A stretch of DNA of 27,316 nt from positions 1-27,316 of the forward strand of contig JARGSG010000188.1 of the NCBI GenBank assembly GCA_030374805.1, in the 5' to 3' direction. This DNA comes from Gracilaria gracilis. Lineage: Eukaryota > Rhodophyta > Florideophyceae > Gracilariales > Gracilariaceae. The notes under the pieces are model-generated. The model was not told where the DNA came from. It searched no databases and worked only from the letters and a program-made list of their open reading frames with translations. Below are positions 18,601 to 26,761 of this stretch, in pieces. A program made the translations under genes and the position numbers. Positions within the stretch are counted from its first letter, which is position 1. Each line of letters starts with the position of its first letter.

Positions 18601-18996
18601 GGTGTTCTGGCAGTGGACTGCCAAAGATTTGCAGAGTACGCAATCCAAGTTTCAGTTCGTCCTGCAGCATTCCCAGACGTGACAACTATAGATAAGAAAA
18701 ACGGTCTCAAAACAGTATATGTCGTACCGTTTAAGTTCTGTACTGCAGCATACATTAATGATTACAACTACCACCATATGGATAAGCAGTTCCAGGCAGC
18801 AATGAACAATCGAATTCCTGACGCACACCGCCGTGTGCCAAATGTTCAGTTTCAACTTAAAACTGACAATATTAGTCACCCAGATCACCTCGAGAATCAG
18901 GCAATGATCAACGTCATTGCAACTCGAACGATCAACCCTGGACAGGAGCTCTTTACTTCGTACGAAAAATGCGGTGTGGTAACATCTCTCTGCTAG
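15634..18996 (+). CDS. Beta-class DNA amino-methyltransferase fused to a C-terminal SET domain
   Basis: The protein has 1120 residues, with ATG 15634 as the first after an in-frame TAG. Residues 1-480 are unrecognised, with a basic tract PPRKRRK near 397-403. The methyltransferase core has motif order IV then I, as in the beta class. LVLIDPPR has DPPR at 510-513, then GKLLRPGGHALILSS (about 533-547), an acidic insert DMEDTDDDSSSDESEEGES (about 577-595), KPIALIQELIARYSRPGD, motif I DFFAGTF (758-764), and motif II FFGCEID (E783). Motif IV carries Arg where Tyr/Phe/Trp normally stacks on the flipped base. The SET domain spans about 930-1112: GKGAFA (944-949, shifted by at most one), CQYYGTLVYHD, a divergent YINDYNYHH in place of NHSC (N1042, H1047), and NPGQELFTSY with the catalytic-type Y1110. 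The family methylates adenine N6 or cytosine N4 in DNA; SET domains methylate lysine. Nuclear action is inferred. Confidence 0.9.
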   Translation: MTTKAIRTITCFLACREVWLEQCPEVVTQAQNYASFAKWIRQLEEAKRSAGEPSPHPPAVANLLHVLLDGRDIRNYETASLAVGGLFNQHLHNYYRIAFATDMHPGESDRRVRQFVLHLCNCRLRWYPYTSLLVPFFTCSVFRPARTTAKQKDSIFLTEPSTRWEQLLFLSALVHISKFRKDKGSHIPSLKRLGRKGAQRIGKSIQLLVRAWDRFSFYLGFQSVEQLCTPYVFLDNNLVYKVVDSRSDGYVSRRSAKEFHISPSLTHDPTQVSQFALSITDTIDNSLREIVSDFLADIYAVTEYDELYSCQDQGPFRFYESLKVPTSCSTPSASQHTHMDTDLLPNHFLRYPYALTANIRSSVEMYKSPKTVPHRVLLRIRCRPPSDTPLSKQPPRKRRKSDAPKTASGSTVYNVPKPLHRRTLNDLLRTPPLNAGKGASSEEDANPGASVPELAAIKQRDLHSAISNLYNIVGDKFALLDTGFENFANALRLKYGHLNIIGKTQLVLIDPPRNIRDYSYDTLNHDQIIMTVRLIGKLLRPGGHALILSSFQMAQTWIELFTKAPNLPATKLRCEDFEADMEDTDDDSSSDESEEGESTGRTPTTPPHRKSSLTKSTFTVDQVPIVFSWHPSQNKGSSSKRKNSILVNMNEYAIHVKRNGLTSANEFEMENTDRNFNFVGCSYPPWKNTINNIKDLPPHEQVRVTFNPSAPDGTDSRNSTDTIGSRVKTYALRSDQKPIALIQELIARYSRPGDIVIDFFAGTFSTAIAAMSLPGHRRFFGCEIDVRCHAAAKLNFLIALSKTIYYRANDILFDMGLYKKAMCLITTVVRLLTCGSVENAVFPGNLYLKRVDPLTVLAGDKRWRAPAPYPHYQRFSSAILAALSSMWNDHAFVRMANSTPFQKWTERYQGLLQQVSMEDLLLVESSANNLIIAKSTIQHPLAGKGAFAAQTFRKDQVICQYYGTLVYHDLTKRHQEVKSAYSCSHNYGHGVLAVDCQRFAEYAIQVSVRPAAFPDVTTIDKKNGLKTVYVVPFKFCTAAYINDYNYHHMDKQFQAAMNNRIPDAHRRVPNVQFQLKTDNISHPDHLENQAMINVIATRTINPGQELFTSYEKCGVVTSLC

Positions 18997-19633
18997 TGAA
19001 ATAATAGAATCATTCCTTCAAAGTGTACAGCCGTTCTTATATTGAGATGAGTGGTCGCGGTGTTTAGAATTTAATGGACACGTTTTCTTTGATGAATACC
19101 GCGAGGTGTACTACAGAACTCGGTAGAAAACGGCTGAGCACGTTAAGTGATGGATTTGTGGGATGATAGGTACCTGATTTCAAGGATGTTCAATGATTTG
19201 GTTATTGCAGACAACCATACGTTGAATAACACGCACATTGCAACTTTCAGAAAGGCAATGAACGCTCCGGAAGATGTTTTGTACAATGTTGCTCGAAAGT
19301 TAGACATGGATAGTGCTGGTGGGTTTTGGTGAGATAATCAAATGAAGTGGCGAAGATATCAGCAAATTGTTGTGGATGCTAAGAGTAGGGGAATCGGTAG
19401 AAAAAAAGGGGGTTCTGAAACGACTATCTGTTTTCGTACTGCGCGTAGACAGTGTACCAGACTGCTAGACCTCGGTTAGATTTTGGCGTGATGCGGGCGG
19501 ACATGCCAAGTGAGCTCCACAAGTCGTACAGGGAATGTTGCCGTCTGCTCAGCGATAGAAGATGAACACAGCCAACGGATGCATGCTGTTGGCTATTTCC
19601 ACCCTTAACAAGGACGTATGGTTACATATAGTC
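18997..19633 (+). other. Spacer with a possible decayed small coding remnant
   Basis: Most of this 637-bp stretch has no gene. ATG 19150 opens a 60-codon frame (MDLWDDRYLISRMFNDLVIADN...) ending in TGA at 19330-19332. The same frame stays open for about 49 more codons after the stop (DNQMKWRRYQQIVVDAK...), which looks like a coding relic interrupted by a nonsense codon. I do not recognise it. Confidence 0.35.
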
Positions 19634-19716
19634 TACGACAGTGCTTTTCAGCTTCTGAAGCAATGCACAGAACAAACTATGATTAAACCCAACAAAACTG
19701 TGGTACAAAACTGTGG

Positions 19717-19755
19717 TACACAAACATGAACCGGGTTTTGGCTTTGTCCTAGGAC
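19717..19755. repeat. Solo half-TIR related to the GTCCTAGGAC element
   Basis: ACACAAACATGAACC-GGGTTTTGGC-TTT-GTCCTAGGAC matches the right inverted repeat of the MITE-like element and the site at 6592-6631. No partner end is present. Confidence 0.55.
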
Positions 19756-19807
19756 ATGCGGTATACATATTTGAAAAATACTGTTCACAATTTTGAACAC
19801 CTGTACA

Positions 19808-19839
19808 ACGTGTAGAATGCAAAAGTGCATTTTACACGT
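19808..19839. promoter_or_regulatory. 32-bp hairpin element, copy D
   Basis: It is identical to copy B: arms ACGTGTAGAATGCA and TGCATTTTACACGT around AAAG. It lies 158 bp upstream of the ATG at 19998. Confidence 0.65.
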
Positions 19840-19997
19840 GGAGGATTGTTTCTCGCGACGCAGCTTTTGCAAATCGTGAGAGCTTGCTCCACTCCATCTG
19901 CAGCAATCGTGGACATTGACGAGAAGCTCATTTCAACCCTTTGTTCTCTCACATTGAGGTTATCGACTTGCCACATGCATGTCGCTGGAATCCGAAA

Positions 19998-21781
19998 ATG
20001 AGCTTCGAAAACGATCCGAGAATTGGACCTGTCGAAAACCCAGATATTGATCGTGTTATTTCGGAGTATAACAAGGCAGTACGGCAGTGTCATAAACCAC
20101 TTGAAGCAGAGCGAATGCCAGCGACGGATTCAGAAAGCGAGAACGAATACCTCTTGATTTCATTGGGCGATTCTTCTTCAGAATACGAACGCGATGATTG
20201 TTCGAGCGCCGACGGAAGATCTAGTGGCGATGCCCATGGGTCTGGGTCTGAATGGAATCTAGATGAACTAATTGTTGACTCGTCCTCTGATTTGCAAAAG
20301 CAGAAAGACGAGTCGAGTCACAAATTAGAGCATCCAGGGATTAGACCCGAAGGCATTGTACCGGAAATACAGAAAGCAGCTGAGCTAACAGCTCAAACGT
20401 TGAATGATGGATTGAAGTATACCAGTCTGAAAGGCGTTTTCTTCTCTGCAGATGTTATTGGTACACATCGCCAAAATGAGGTTCTCCAAAATTCCCCATC
20501 ACTCTGTGACACATTTCATCTCAACTTCTTTTACCTTTTGGCAAAGCATGGAAACTTTCTTTTGCCAACACATCTGAATCGCAAAGGTTTCGAATGGGCA
20601 AACAAGGACGAGTGGTATCTGTGCTCGATCATGAAAAGCGGACACCCGTGGGGATGTGTCAAATGCTGGTGAGCTTTACAAGCTTCTGCTACCCTTTGGA
20701 AATGGTTGAAAATGATCGTTCATACCAGAAGTCTATCAAACTTCTGATGAGTGGATTTGAATCCATTCTGAAGAATGATTGGCACGCATATGAAAGGAAT
20801 CGTATGCTCTTGTTGCAAACCAAAGGGCCAGCAGTTTTTTCGAGCATCTTTGTACGGCAGATGGTATTAGAGCCCGATCAGTATCTCTCAAGGACAAGCG
20901 TGGGTGTTTGATATTTCGATAATTCGTGTGCCTTAGATTCACTTCTGTTCATCTTCCCACACCTCTATTGGATGCTTTTTAAGAAGGAACTTTTCGGGAA
21001 GACCGATAATGGGATATCGTACGCCTTCAAAGCTCCAGGAGCTATAGTGGTGTGCGTCATAATGCAAAGTTTATTCTCAATTGGAGTGAATCACTACCGT
21101 GAACGTTTTCATCAGCGAATCTCGAACTACTTGCGAGTTCTAATCCAAGATCTTTCGAGCTTTTACAGGCCAAGAGGAAAGCCCCTTCCTCGTTTTTGGG
21201 ACCCATGTAAGAAAAATCCCTTCTTGAACATAAACGAAGTAGTTTTGGTATATCCTCCCAAGACTGCTCGGCGCAAAGGGACACTGTAGCTTACTATCTC
21301 AATTGGAGTTTCAGGAGGATAATGATATCTGATGATTGCTTGAAAGATTGCTTGAGGGATCGCAAGACTTCATCTACTTTTGCTGAATTTTCTTCACGAC
21401 CTCGTTATTCTCAAGAACGGCCCGTGTGGTTGAAGGATGCCTTGTATTTCACCCTAGATGAAAAAGTTTCAAACCCAAATGTTCAAGTACTTAAAGAAGC
21501 TTCTTGGTGAAACCCGTACATTTTCTTCCAATGGATATGAGTTGAAAATTCTGGCATTCTTAGGATACGAACTTAAATCTTCCGAAACTCACTTTATTTC
21601 AGGCGTTCTGTTCAAGGCCACTAACGGCAAAGACAGAATCTACTTTTACGACGGCACAAATGATGGTGGGAAACCCAAAGGAATGACGCTGCGGACTGCA
21701 TTTCAGAAGAACAATTCTGTTTCTCCCTCCGTTCCCCGTCTACTTAACTTTTGCAGTGGCTTCGAGGGCAGAAGTCATTGA
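19998..21781 (+). pseudogene. Broken gene: acidic N-terminus plus USP-like cysteine peptidase motifs
   Basis: The first frame starts at ATG 19998 (open further upstream only with a TTG at 19941) and ends at 20672. An acidic Ser-rich region (SESENEYLLISL...SEWNLDELIVDSSSDL) is followed by a globular stretch. Near 20650 the frame shifts and continues to a TGA at 20909-20911. After the TGA the same frame reads YFDNSCALDSLLFIF (Cys codon 20927-20929), a Cys-box like that of ubiquitin-specific proteases. It stops again at 21289, and fragments continue at 21322-21510 and 21458-21781. The last holds THFISGVLF (His codon 21590-21592) and IYFYDGTNDGG, resembling the His/Asp boxes. The order Cys then His fits USP-like peptidases, but the assignment rests on these short motifs. 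With at least two stops and two frameshifts it is a pseudogene, unless undetected introns explain the breaks. Confidence 0.6.
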
Positions 21782-21820
21782 ATAAGATCAGAAGAATAGA
21801 TGAAGCTTTTTTTTGCAAAA

Positions 21821-23100
21821 TCAGCTTCGCAGGACACCATATATCTTTCTTATATCACAGATATTGGTTAAAGATTCTTCAATATCTTCATTTAGCCTGC
21901 CTATCCAGTCGTGAGAGACCATTGATTTTCTCTCCAAACCATTATGTAGAGCATAGTTGTGTTGAGCGAGGTGTTGCTTCAAAGAGTTTGGAAGGAGGAA
22001 AAGGCACAGAGTGTTTTCCATATCCATTTCACAGAAGCAATAACTTGTGCCCCATCCTTTTAGAGACTGCTCGCCGAAACGGAACTTGACTAAAAGCTTC
22101 GCCCTTACCTTCGAGGCAACAAGAGACCTAGGTTTCGTAGAGACTACTTGCTTCGGTTCTGAGCGTAACCAGCCTTCATATCTCCTAGAGTTAATTAGAA
22201 CGCTTACACAAGTGTCTTCTCCTTCACCATAACCAAGGCTTTTCTTCGTCCCTTTCGACATGCTCAGAAACGAAATCGGGCGCCAGCAGTACGTACCACT
22301 GCCTTGATATGTGAAGATCCGTTCTAGTTGAGTACTTTCGTCAACAGAATGTGGTAGAGATAGATAATCCAACCAGGAAATTATAGTTTCGGGCTTTGGG
22401 GGCCGTTACCCCAAGCCAAGTAGCATGGGTCGAAACTAGGAGCCCCAGCGAATCCTCGTTGCGAAGTTAAAGAGTTTTTCTGCGCCCACCTACATGCTTC
22501 CAGTAATTTGGTGTTACACGAGAGCGATGCAAAGATGAGCTGTGTTTCAAGAGCGCGCTGTAAAAACTATGCCTCCGATCCATTGTTCATAGTGGCAAAC
22601 CTTGGTCCTTGGCATAAATTTCAGCTCTCCTTTCAAGAACGTAAGAACTTTGTCATTTCGTGAAGAGTAGTAGTCCAGAAGTCGTTTGTTTTCACTAGAA
22701 TATTCGTAGTGGCTGATTGTTCTAGAAACACGAGATCGGTTAAACTGGAAGCATACTTTGCCTTCACGTTTCACAAGAAACCCAAGCCTGTGGTAACGTT
22801 GATCGGGGGAAACCAATAGAAATTGCGGACATAACGTTTCCATTCGCGACATCCAACAGAAACTGTGGTAAACAGGTGTCAGGTGGCAGACTTTCATTCT
22901 TGATACACGAAGGATCGTTGTACAACGAAAGGAGAATGGGCATTCTCTCCTTCGTTGAAGAATGTATATGGGACATCATAATGATTCGGATGCCACGGAA
23001 CAAAGAAACTAAAAGGAGGGATCGGTTTTTCGGTTGCAGAGATCCAGGAGAGTATGAGAGAATGAACGACTAGACGGGCCTGCGTTTGTGCACGATTACG
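21821..23100 (-). pseudogene. Minus-strand coding relic of unknown function
   Basis: Read from the right, the first recognisable piece (about 23100-22894) gives protein-like text such as PFSFFVPWHPNHYDVPYTFF and ends in a stop. The next piece is shifted (PSCIKNESLPPDTCLPQFLL), and a third frame runs to 22547 (PQFLLVSPDQRYHRLGFLVKREGKVCFQF). A last frame of about 190 codons, open from about 22400 to the stop at 21821, begins PPKPETIISWLDYLSLPHS and has no clean ATG. The pieces are colinear and on one strand, so I read them as one frameshifted gene. It converges on the USP-like relic with a gap of about 40 bp. No family recognised. Confidence 0.45.
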
Positions 23101-23285
23101 ATTTTTTACAAAAAGTACCGTAAGAAAACAAAATAATCACCTATCCAAGAATACTAAAGCTTCCTGAAAGCGTCTGGCTTCAGCTGCTGAATCTGGCGTG
23201 TTCTCTAGCGCGCTCGCATTATCACACCGATCTAAACCATTGAAAATGCTTTCAGGTATATGTATTTGAATCGTGAACTTCTTTT

Positions 23286-24996
23286 TCATTCTTTCCTCAA
23301 GTGGAGAGGGCCACTCAGGAACTTACTATCGTCAAACTCCAGTAGGGGAGGAGAAACTGCCTTCCTTTTCGTCCTCCTCTTTCTGATGCTCACGTATCCT
23401 AGCATTCGGGCTCTATCCTTTAGACTGGTTTGAAGTCGTACAAATCCATTTGGAATAAACAACTCCTTCTGCATACGACTCCAGCTCCCGACTCCATACT
23501 GTTCAATACCTTGGCGTAGTAATTTGTCTTCCCTGGGTGAGAATGAACCAGTCCTCAGTTGCAGTTCAGAGGCCTCGCCCCGTAGTTGAAAACTTTTGGT
23601 TCCACCCAAGAGATCTCTTTTTTTCCTTACTGGTCCTTGATCTCTTCTGAGCAACACCATCATCTGAATCATCGTCAGAAAACAGATGAATCTTCAATAT
23701 CTCATCAGCCTCATTGCCTTTCACTTTATCAAGGTTGCTGGCCAAAATTCTTCTCCGTTTCTTGACCGAGGCAAATTATATTGGTGAAAAACTTCATCAA
23801 GTTTCTCCTCCTCCCTGTCAATGATATGTTGGACGGAGGTTAACAGGGATGAAACACCTAAACTGGTCAATAGGACAACCCTCTGGCCCCATTGTACCTT
23901 TCGATCATATACTCTTTCAATGACTTCATTTCGCTCCTGAAGATGTCTTCATTCAAGAAAGGCTTCCATTTCCACAAAACGAGATTTGCAATTCGAACCC
24001 AGCTTTTTTCAGCACATGAACTTCACCTGAGCCACTAAGAACGGTGGATTTCACCAGAGAGATAACAGCTCTAAACAGTCTTGTTGTCAAAGCACTGTTA
24101 CTTCCATTAATGAAGATGTATGTGCTCCTATCTAGTAGAGAATAGAGTTGTTTCTCAGAGATTTCATTCAATTGCATGTCGTTCCTAAGCGTGAAAACTA
24201 GGCCTTTCGCTTCCATGCATTGTACTTTAGCTGAGAGATGCTCTCGAAGAAATTCCAGCTTGTTTTTATCCCGTAGCACTTCTTCACGCACTCTTCAAAT
24301 AAACTTCCCGGACATTCCAACATCAAGAACTTTGCGAAATGCCAGGCAATTCCGCTACTGAGAGAAGACAGCTGACCACTTGCGGGAAGTCCACATTCTC
24401 TTTCAGCTGAGGCTCAGAACCTCGGTCACATGTTGCAGGACCTAAATTTTCAAGTTTTGCAAGCTCTTTTCCGTTCACGATGTTTCTTCGAATGACCTCC
24501 ACCTTCACGATTCACAAGCTCTTTCCGTTCAAGATCTTCTTTCGAGCGACCTCCATATTCAAGATTCACAAACTCTTTCCGCTCACGATGTTCTTCATGG
24601 AAGCTTTCGCGAAAGTGACGTTCACTGCCGCAGAAATTAATAACCGCCCCAAGAGATTTCACTGGAACTGCGGACTTGGCAGCCACGGTTGTCTCTGGCC
24701 TCAAACTGGGCTGTTATCTCCTCTGAATCTCCACCTCCGTCCCTAAATTGACCCAAGGGGATGATATCTTGTGAGGTCCTCGCCTTTTTCCGGGGAAAAT
24801 TCGTATGTTCCTCACTAATCTTCTTGTATCTCTCCCAACACTCTCCCGGATTCCGATCCCGAGGAAGAAGTTGATTATTTGCCAAAGTCTCCCAGAAATT
24901 GAGCTCCAAGTGCTTCCCAGAGCCACTATGTGCTTCCTCTAAGGCTGCGTCCCGCAATTGCTGGTCCTCCTCGGACATCCAGTTCTTACCAGACAT
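23286..24996 (-). pseudogene. Frameshifted SANT/Myb protein with a telobox-like C-terminal Myb
   Basis: The first frame, ATG 24994-24996, begins NWMSEEDQQLRDAALEEA and includes LNFWETLANN and CWERYKKI, a SANT/Myb-type helix-turn-helix. Colinear shifted frames follow. One encodes an 18-residue repeat rich in ERKE and GG (24704-24450). Another gives KNKLEFLREHLSAKVQCMEAKG (from 24291). Others give ERNEVIERVYDRKVQWGQR and RREEEKLDEVF-like text, then FSDDDSDDGVAQKRSRTSKE. The final frame ends at 23286 with FSPREDKLLRQGIEQYG and SLKDRARML, a Myb repeat whose LKDR resembles the LKDKWR telobox of telomere-repeat-binding proteins. At least four frame changes make this a relic. Introns could account for some breaks but not the single-base slip in the 54-bp repeat. 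Confidence 0.6.
24460..24594. repeat. 54-bp minisatellite, about 2.5 units
   Basis: Units start with CAAGCTCTTTTCCG at 24460, CAAGCTCTTTCCG at 24515 and CAAACTCTTTCCG at 24569. The period is 55 then 54 bp. The first unit has one extra T, which breaks the 18-residue reading-frame repeat of the Myb relic. Confidence 0.7.
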
Positions 24997-25701
24997 TTTC
25001 TGTGTGATATGAGACTCTCCAACGGGAAGAAATTCGAATGTGCTCCGCCGCTCGGTCGCTCTCCGAGTGAATCGGACGAGGAAGTGCCGATCTAGAGCAC
25101 GAAATGGGTTTTGAGGTACCTTCGCAACGGCTTGCTTGGAACATGTTTTTCATTCGTGTGTTTTGGATTAGGATTTTTTCGTTTTTCACAAGTTTTATTT
25201 TAAGATTCGCTACAAGATGTCATCTAGAAGATGCGAAGATGACATCTTTCTTTGCCCGCCAGTACAGTCCCGTTCCGAGGCACCATCATGCGTAGCCAAC
25301 ACCATAGTTATTTCCACATTGTTTATATCTCACACTGCGAACCGCTCCTTCTCCTTCCCTTCCACTCCCTGCACTTCAATCGAAACAACAACGACACGGT
25401 AGAGATTTGGCGCGGAATCCTTTTTAGAGCAGATTTCACGAATTGAGGTGTTCAAGTCGTCGTGTTGCTTTTCGCCGCCGTTGCGCATGGAACCCTTGGT
25501 GTAGTTTCGGTAGTGGCAAGGCGTGTTATACGATTTAGCCTACGCAATGAAGTGAGTACGGGGCGCTTGCAAAGACCAATATGTCACGTTTGTGCATAAT
25601 AGAAATCTTGGTTTTAAGGAATACAGGAATAAGCACAATAAATCAGGATGGCTTCTGGGCGGAGTCTTGAAGTGTACAACTTCAACACGGGGTGGAACCA
25701 T
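24997..25701. other. Spacer without recognisable genes
   Basis: This 705-bp stretch has only short open frames with no protein-like features. Its one clear structure is the inverted repeat at 25214-25248. Confidence 0.45.
25214..25248. repeat. Perfect 12-bp inverted repeat, 11-base loop
   Basis: AAGATGTCATCT (25214-25225) is the exact reverse complement of AGATGACATCTT (25237-25248). It could form a hairpin, act as a transcript end, or bind a dimeric protein. It is unrelated to the 32-bp element. Confidence 0.55.
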
Positions 25702-26322
25702 GTCCTAGGACACCATGAAAAAGTGGTTCATGTTCTTGCATCACGGAATTTTCAGAAAAAGTTTTAGTTTTTGTAAATAAATACCAATTTTTTTGGAAAC
25801 ATCCCGCGCGCTTTGCACGAACATGAACCAAGTTTTCGCCATGTCCTAGGACATGGCCCCCTCAACACATTGCTCCGCGTCCGCATTCGTCCATGGTGTA
25901 TGACCAGGGGCTCTTGTCCCAAAATATAACTTGAATGCTTCATGTCCTAGGACACCATGAAAAAGTGGTTCATGTTCTTGCATCACGGAATTTTCAGAAA
26001 AAGTTTTTGTAAATAAATACCAATTTTTTGGAAACATTCCGCGCGCTTTGCACGAACATGAACCAAGTTTTCGCCATGTCCTAGGACATGGCCTCCTCAA
26101 CACATTGCTCCGCGTCCGCATTCGTCCATGGTGTATGACCAGGGGCTCTTGTCCCAAAATATAACTTGAATGCTTCATGTCCTAGGACACCATGAAAAAG
26201 TGGTTCATGTTCTTGCATCACGGAATTTTCAGAAAAAGTTTTTGTAAATAAATACCAATTTTTTGGAAACATCCCGCGCGCTTTGCACGAACATGAACCA
26301 AGTTTTCGCCATGTCCTAGGAC
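25702..26322. repeat. 235-bp-period tandem array, first block (three inverted-repeat elements)
   Basis: The inverted-repeat elements lie at 25702-25852 (151 bp, with a small duplication GTTTTAGTTTTTG), 25944-26087 (144 bp) and 26179-26322 (144 bp). Each is separated by the same lead segment starting CTCAACACATTGC. The left edge of the block is exactly the GTCCTAGGAC end, and the right edge is just past the palindrome at 26322. Minus-strand frames across the units are an effect of the repetition. Confidence 0.85.
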
Positions 26323-26761
26323 ATGGCTCCGTTATGTGGCACCTGAAATTATATCGCGCACAAGTGGCCCACAAGTGCAATTTCAATGAAACGGACACCG
26401 GCCACAGTGAAAGGAGAGTCGAAAGACCACGTGTAAAACACCTTTTTGCACTTCACACGTATCCCACGTTTACTAAAGTAATTTACGGCATATAGATACA
26501 CACATCAGCAATTCTTCACCATGTGTATTATGTACTACTAACGGGTGCCATTTATTCTCGAACGGTTTGAAGGATCTCCACAATGCTGGCTGTTTTCAAC
26601 AGTTTGAACAGATGTTCACAATAATGGCTGTTTTGTAAAGCATTGGATGTTATGGAAGGAAGCGTTTATGAGTTTCGAATTTCTGAAGTTCAGTGGATAT
26701 AGCTTTACTCCAGGGTTCAGCCGACTTGACCAGCAAGATTGGGAAACTTGTCTGGTGAAAA
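26323..26761. other. Spacer between two blocks of the array
   Basis: This 439-bp non-repeat sequence interrupts the array. It holds hairpin copy E at 26429-26460 and a short imperfect direct repeat (CACAATGCTGGCTGTTTT near 26580, CACAATAATGGCTGTTTT near 26617). No gene is evident. Confidence 0.5.
26429..26460. promoter_or_regulatory. 32-bp hairpin element, copy E (opposite orientation)
   Basis: It has the same 32-bp length with ACGTGT and ACACGT ends. On the reverse complement its 14-4-14 layout aligns with copy B over most positions (left arm ACGTGTGAAGTGCA). No gene is visible next to it, so its role here is unclear. Confidence 0.5.

Larger units (their letters stand above)
19634..20434 (+). 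repeat. Right copy of the duplicated module (cf. 6511-7265)
   Basis: It is colinear with 6511-7265 and shares the half-TIR with GTCCTAGGAC (19746-19755), the hairpin (19808-19839) and the acidic coding segment. This copy retains the segment missing from the left copy and continues into the remainder of the gene, so it is closer to the ancestral state. Confidence 0.8.

Noticed and set aside
7327..18996. Bacterial or phage restriction-modification locus
   Set aside because: No restriction nuclease is seen. The SET domain, nuclear-type basic tracts, long spacers and lack of ribosome-binding sites point to a eukaryote.
19574..19597. Small inverted repeat AGCCAAC / GTTGGCT
   Set aside because: Seven base pairs with an 11-base loop is common by chance at this window size.
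25846..26398. Two near-identical minus-strand frames of about 105-110 codons in the tandem array
   Set aside because: They arise from repetition of a non-coding unit whose copies contain frame-changing indels.
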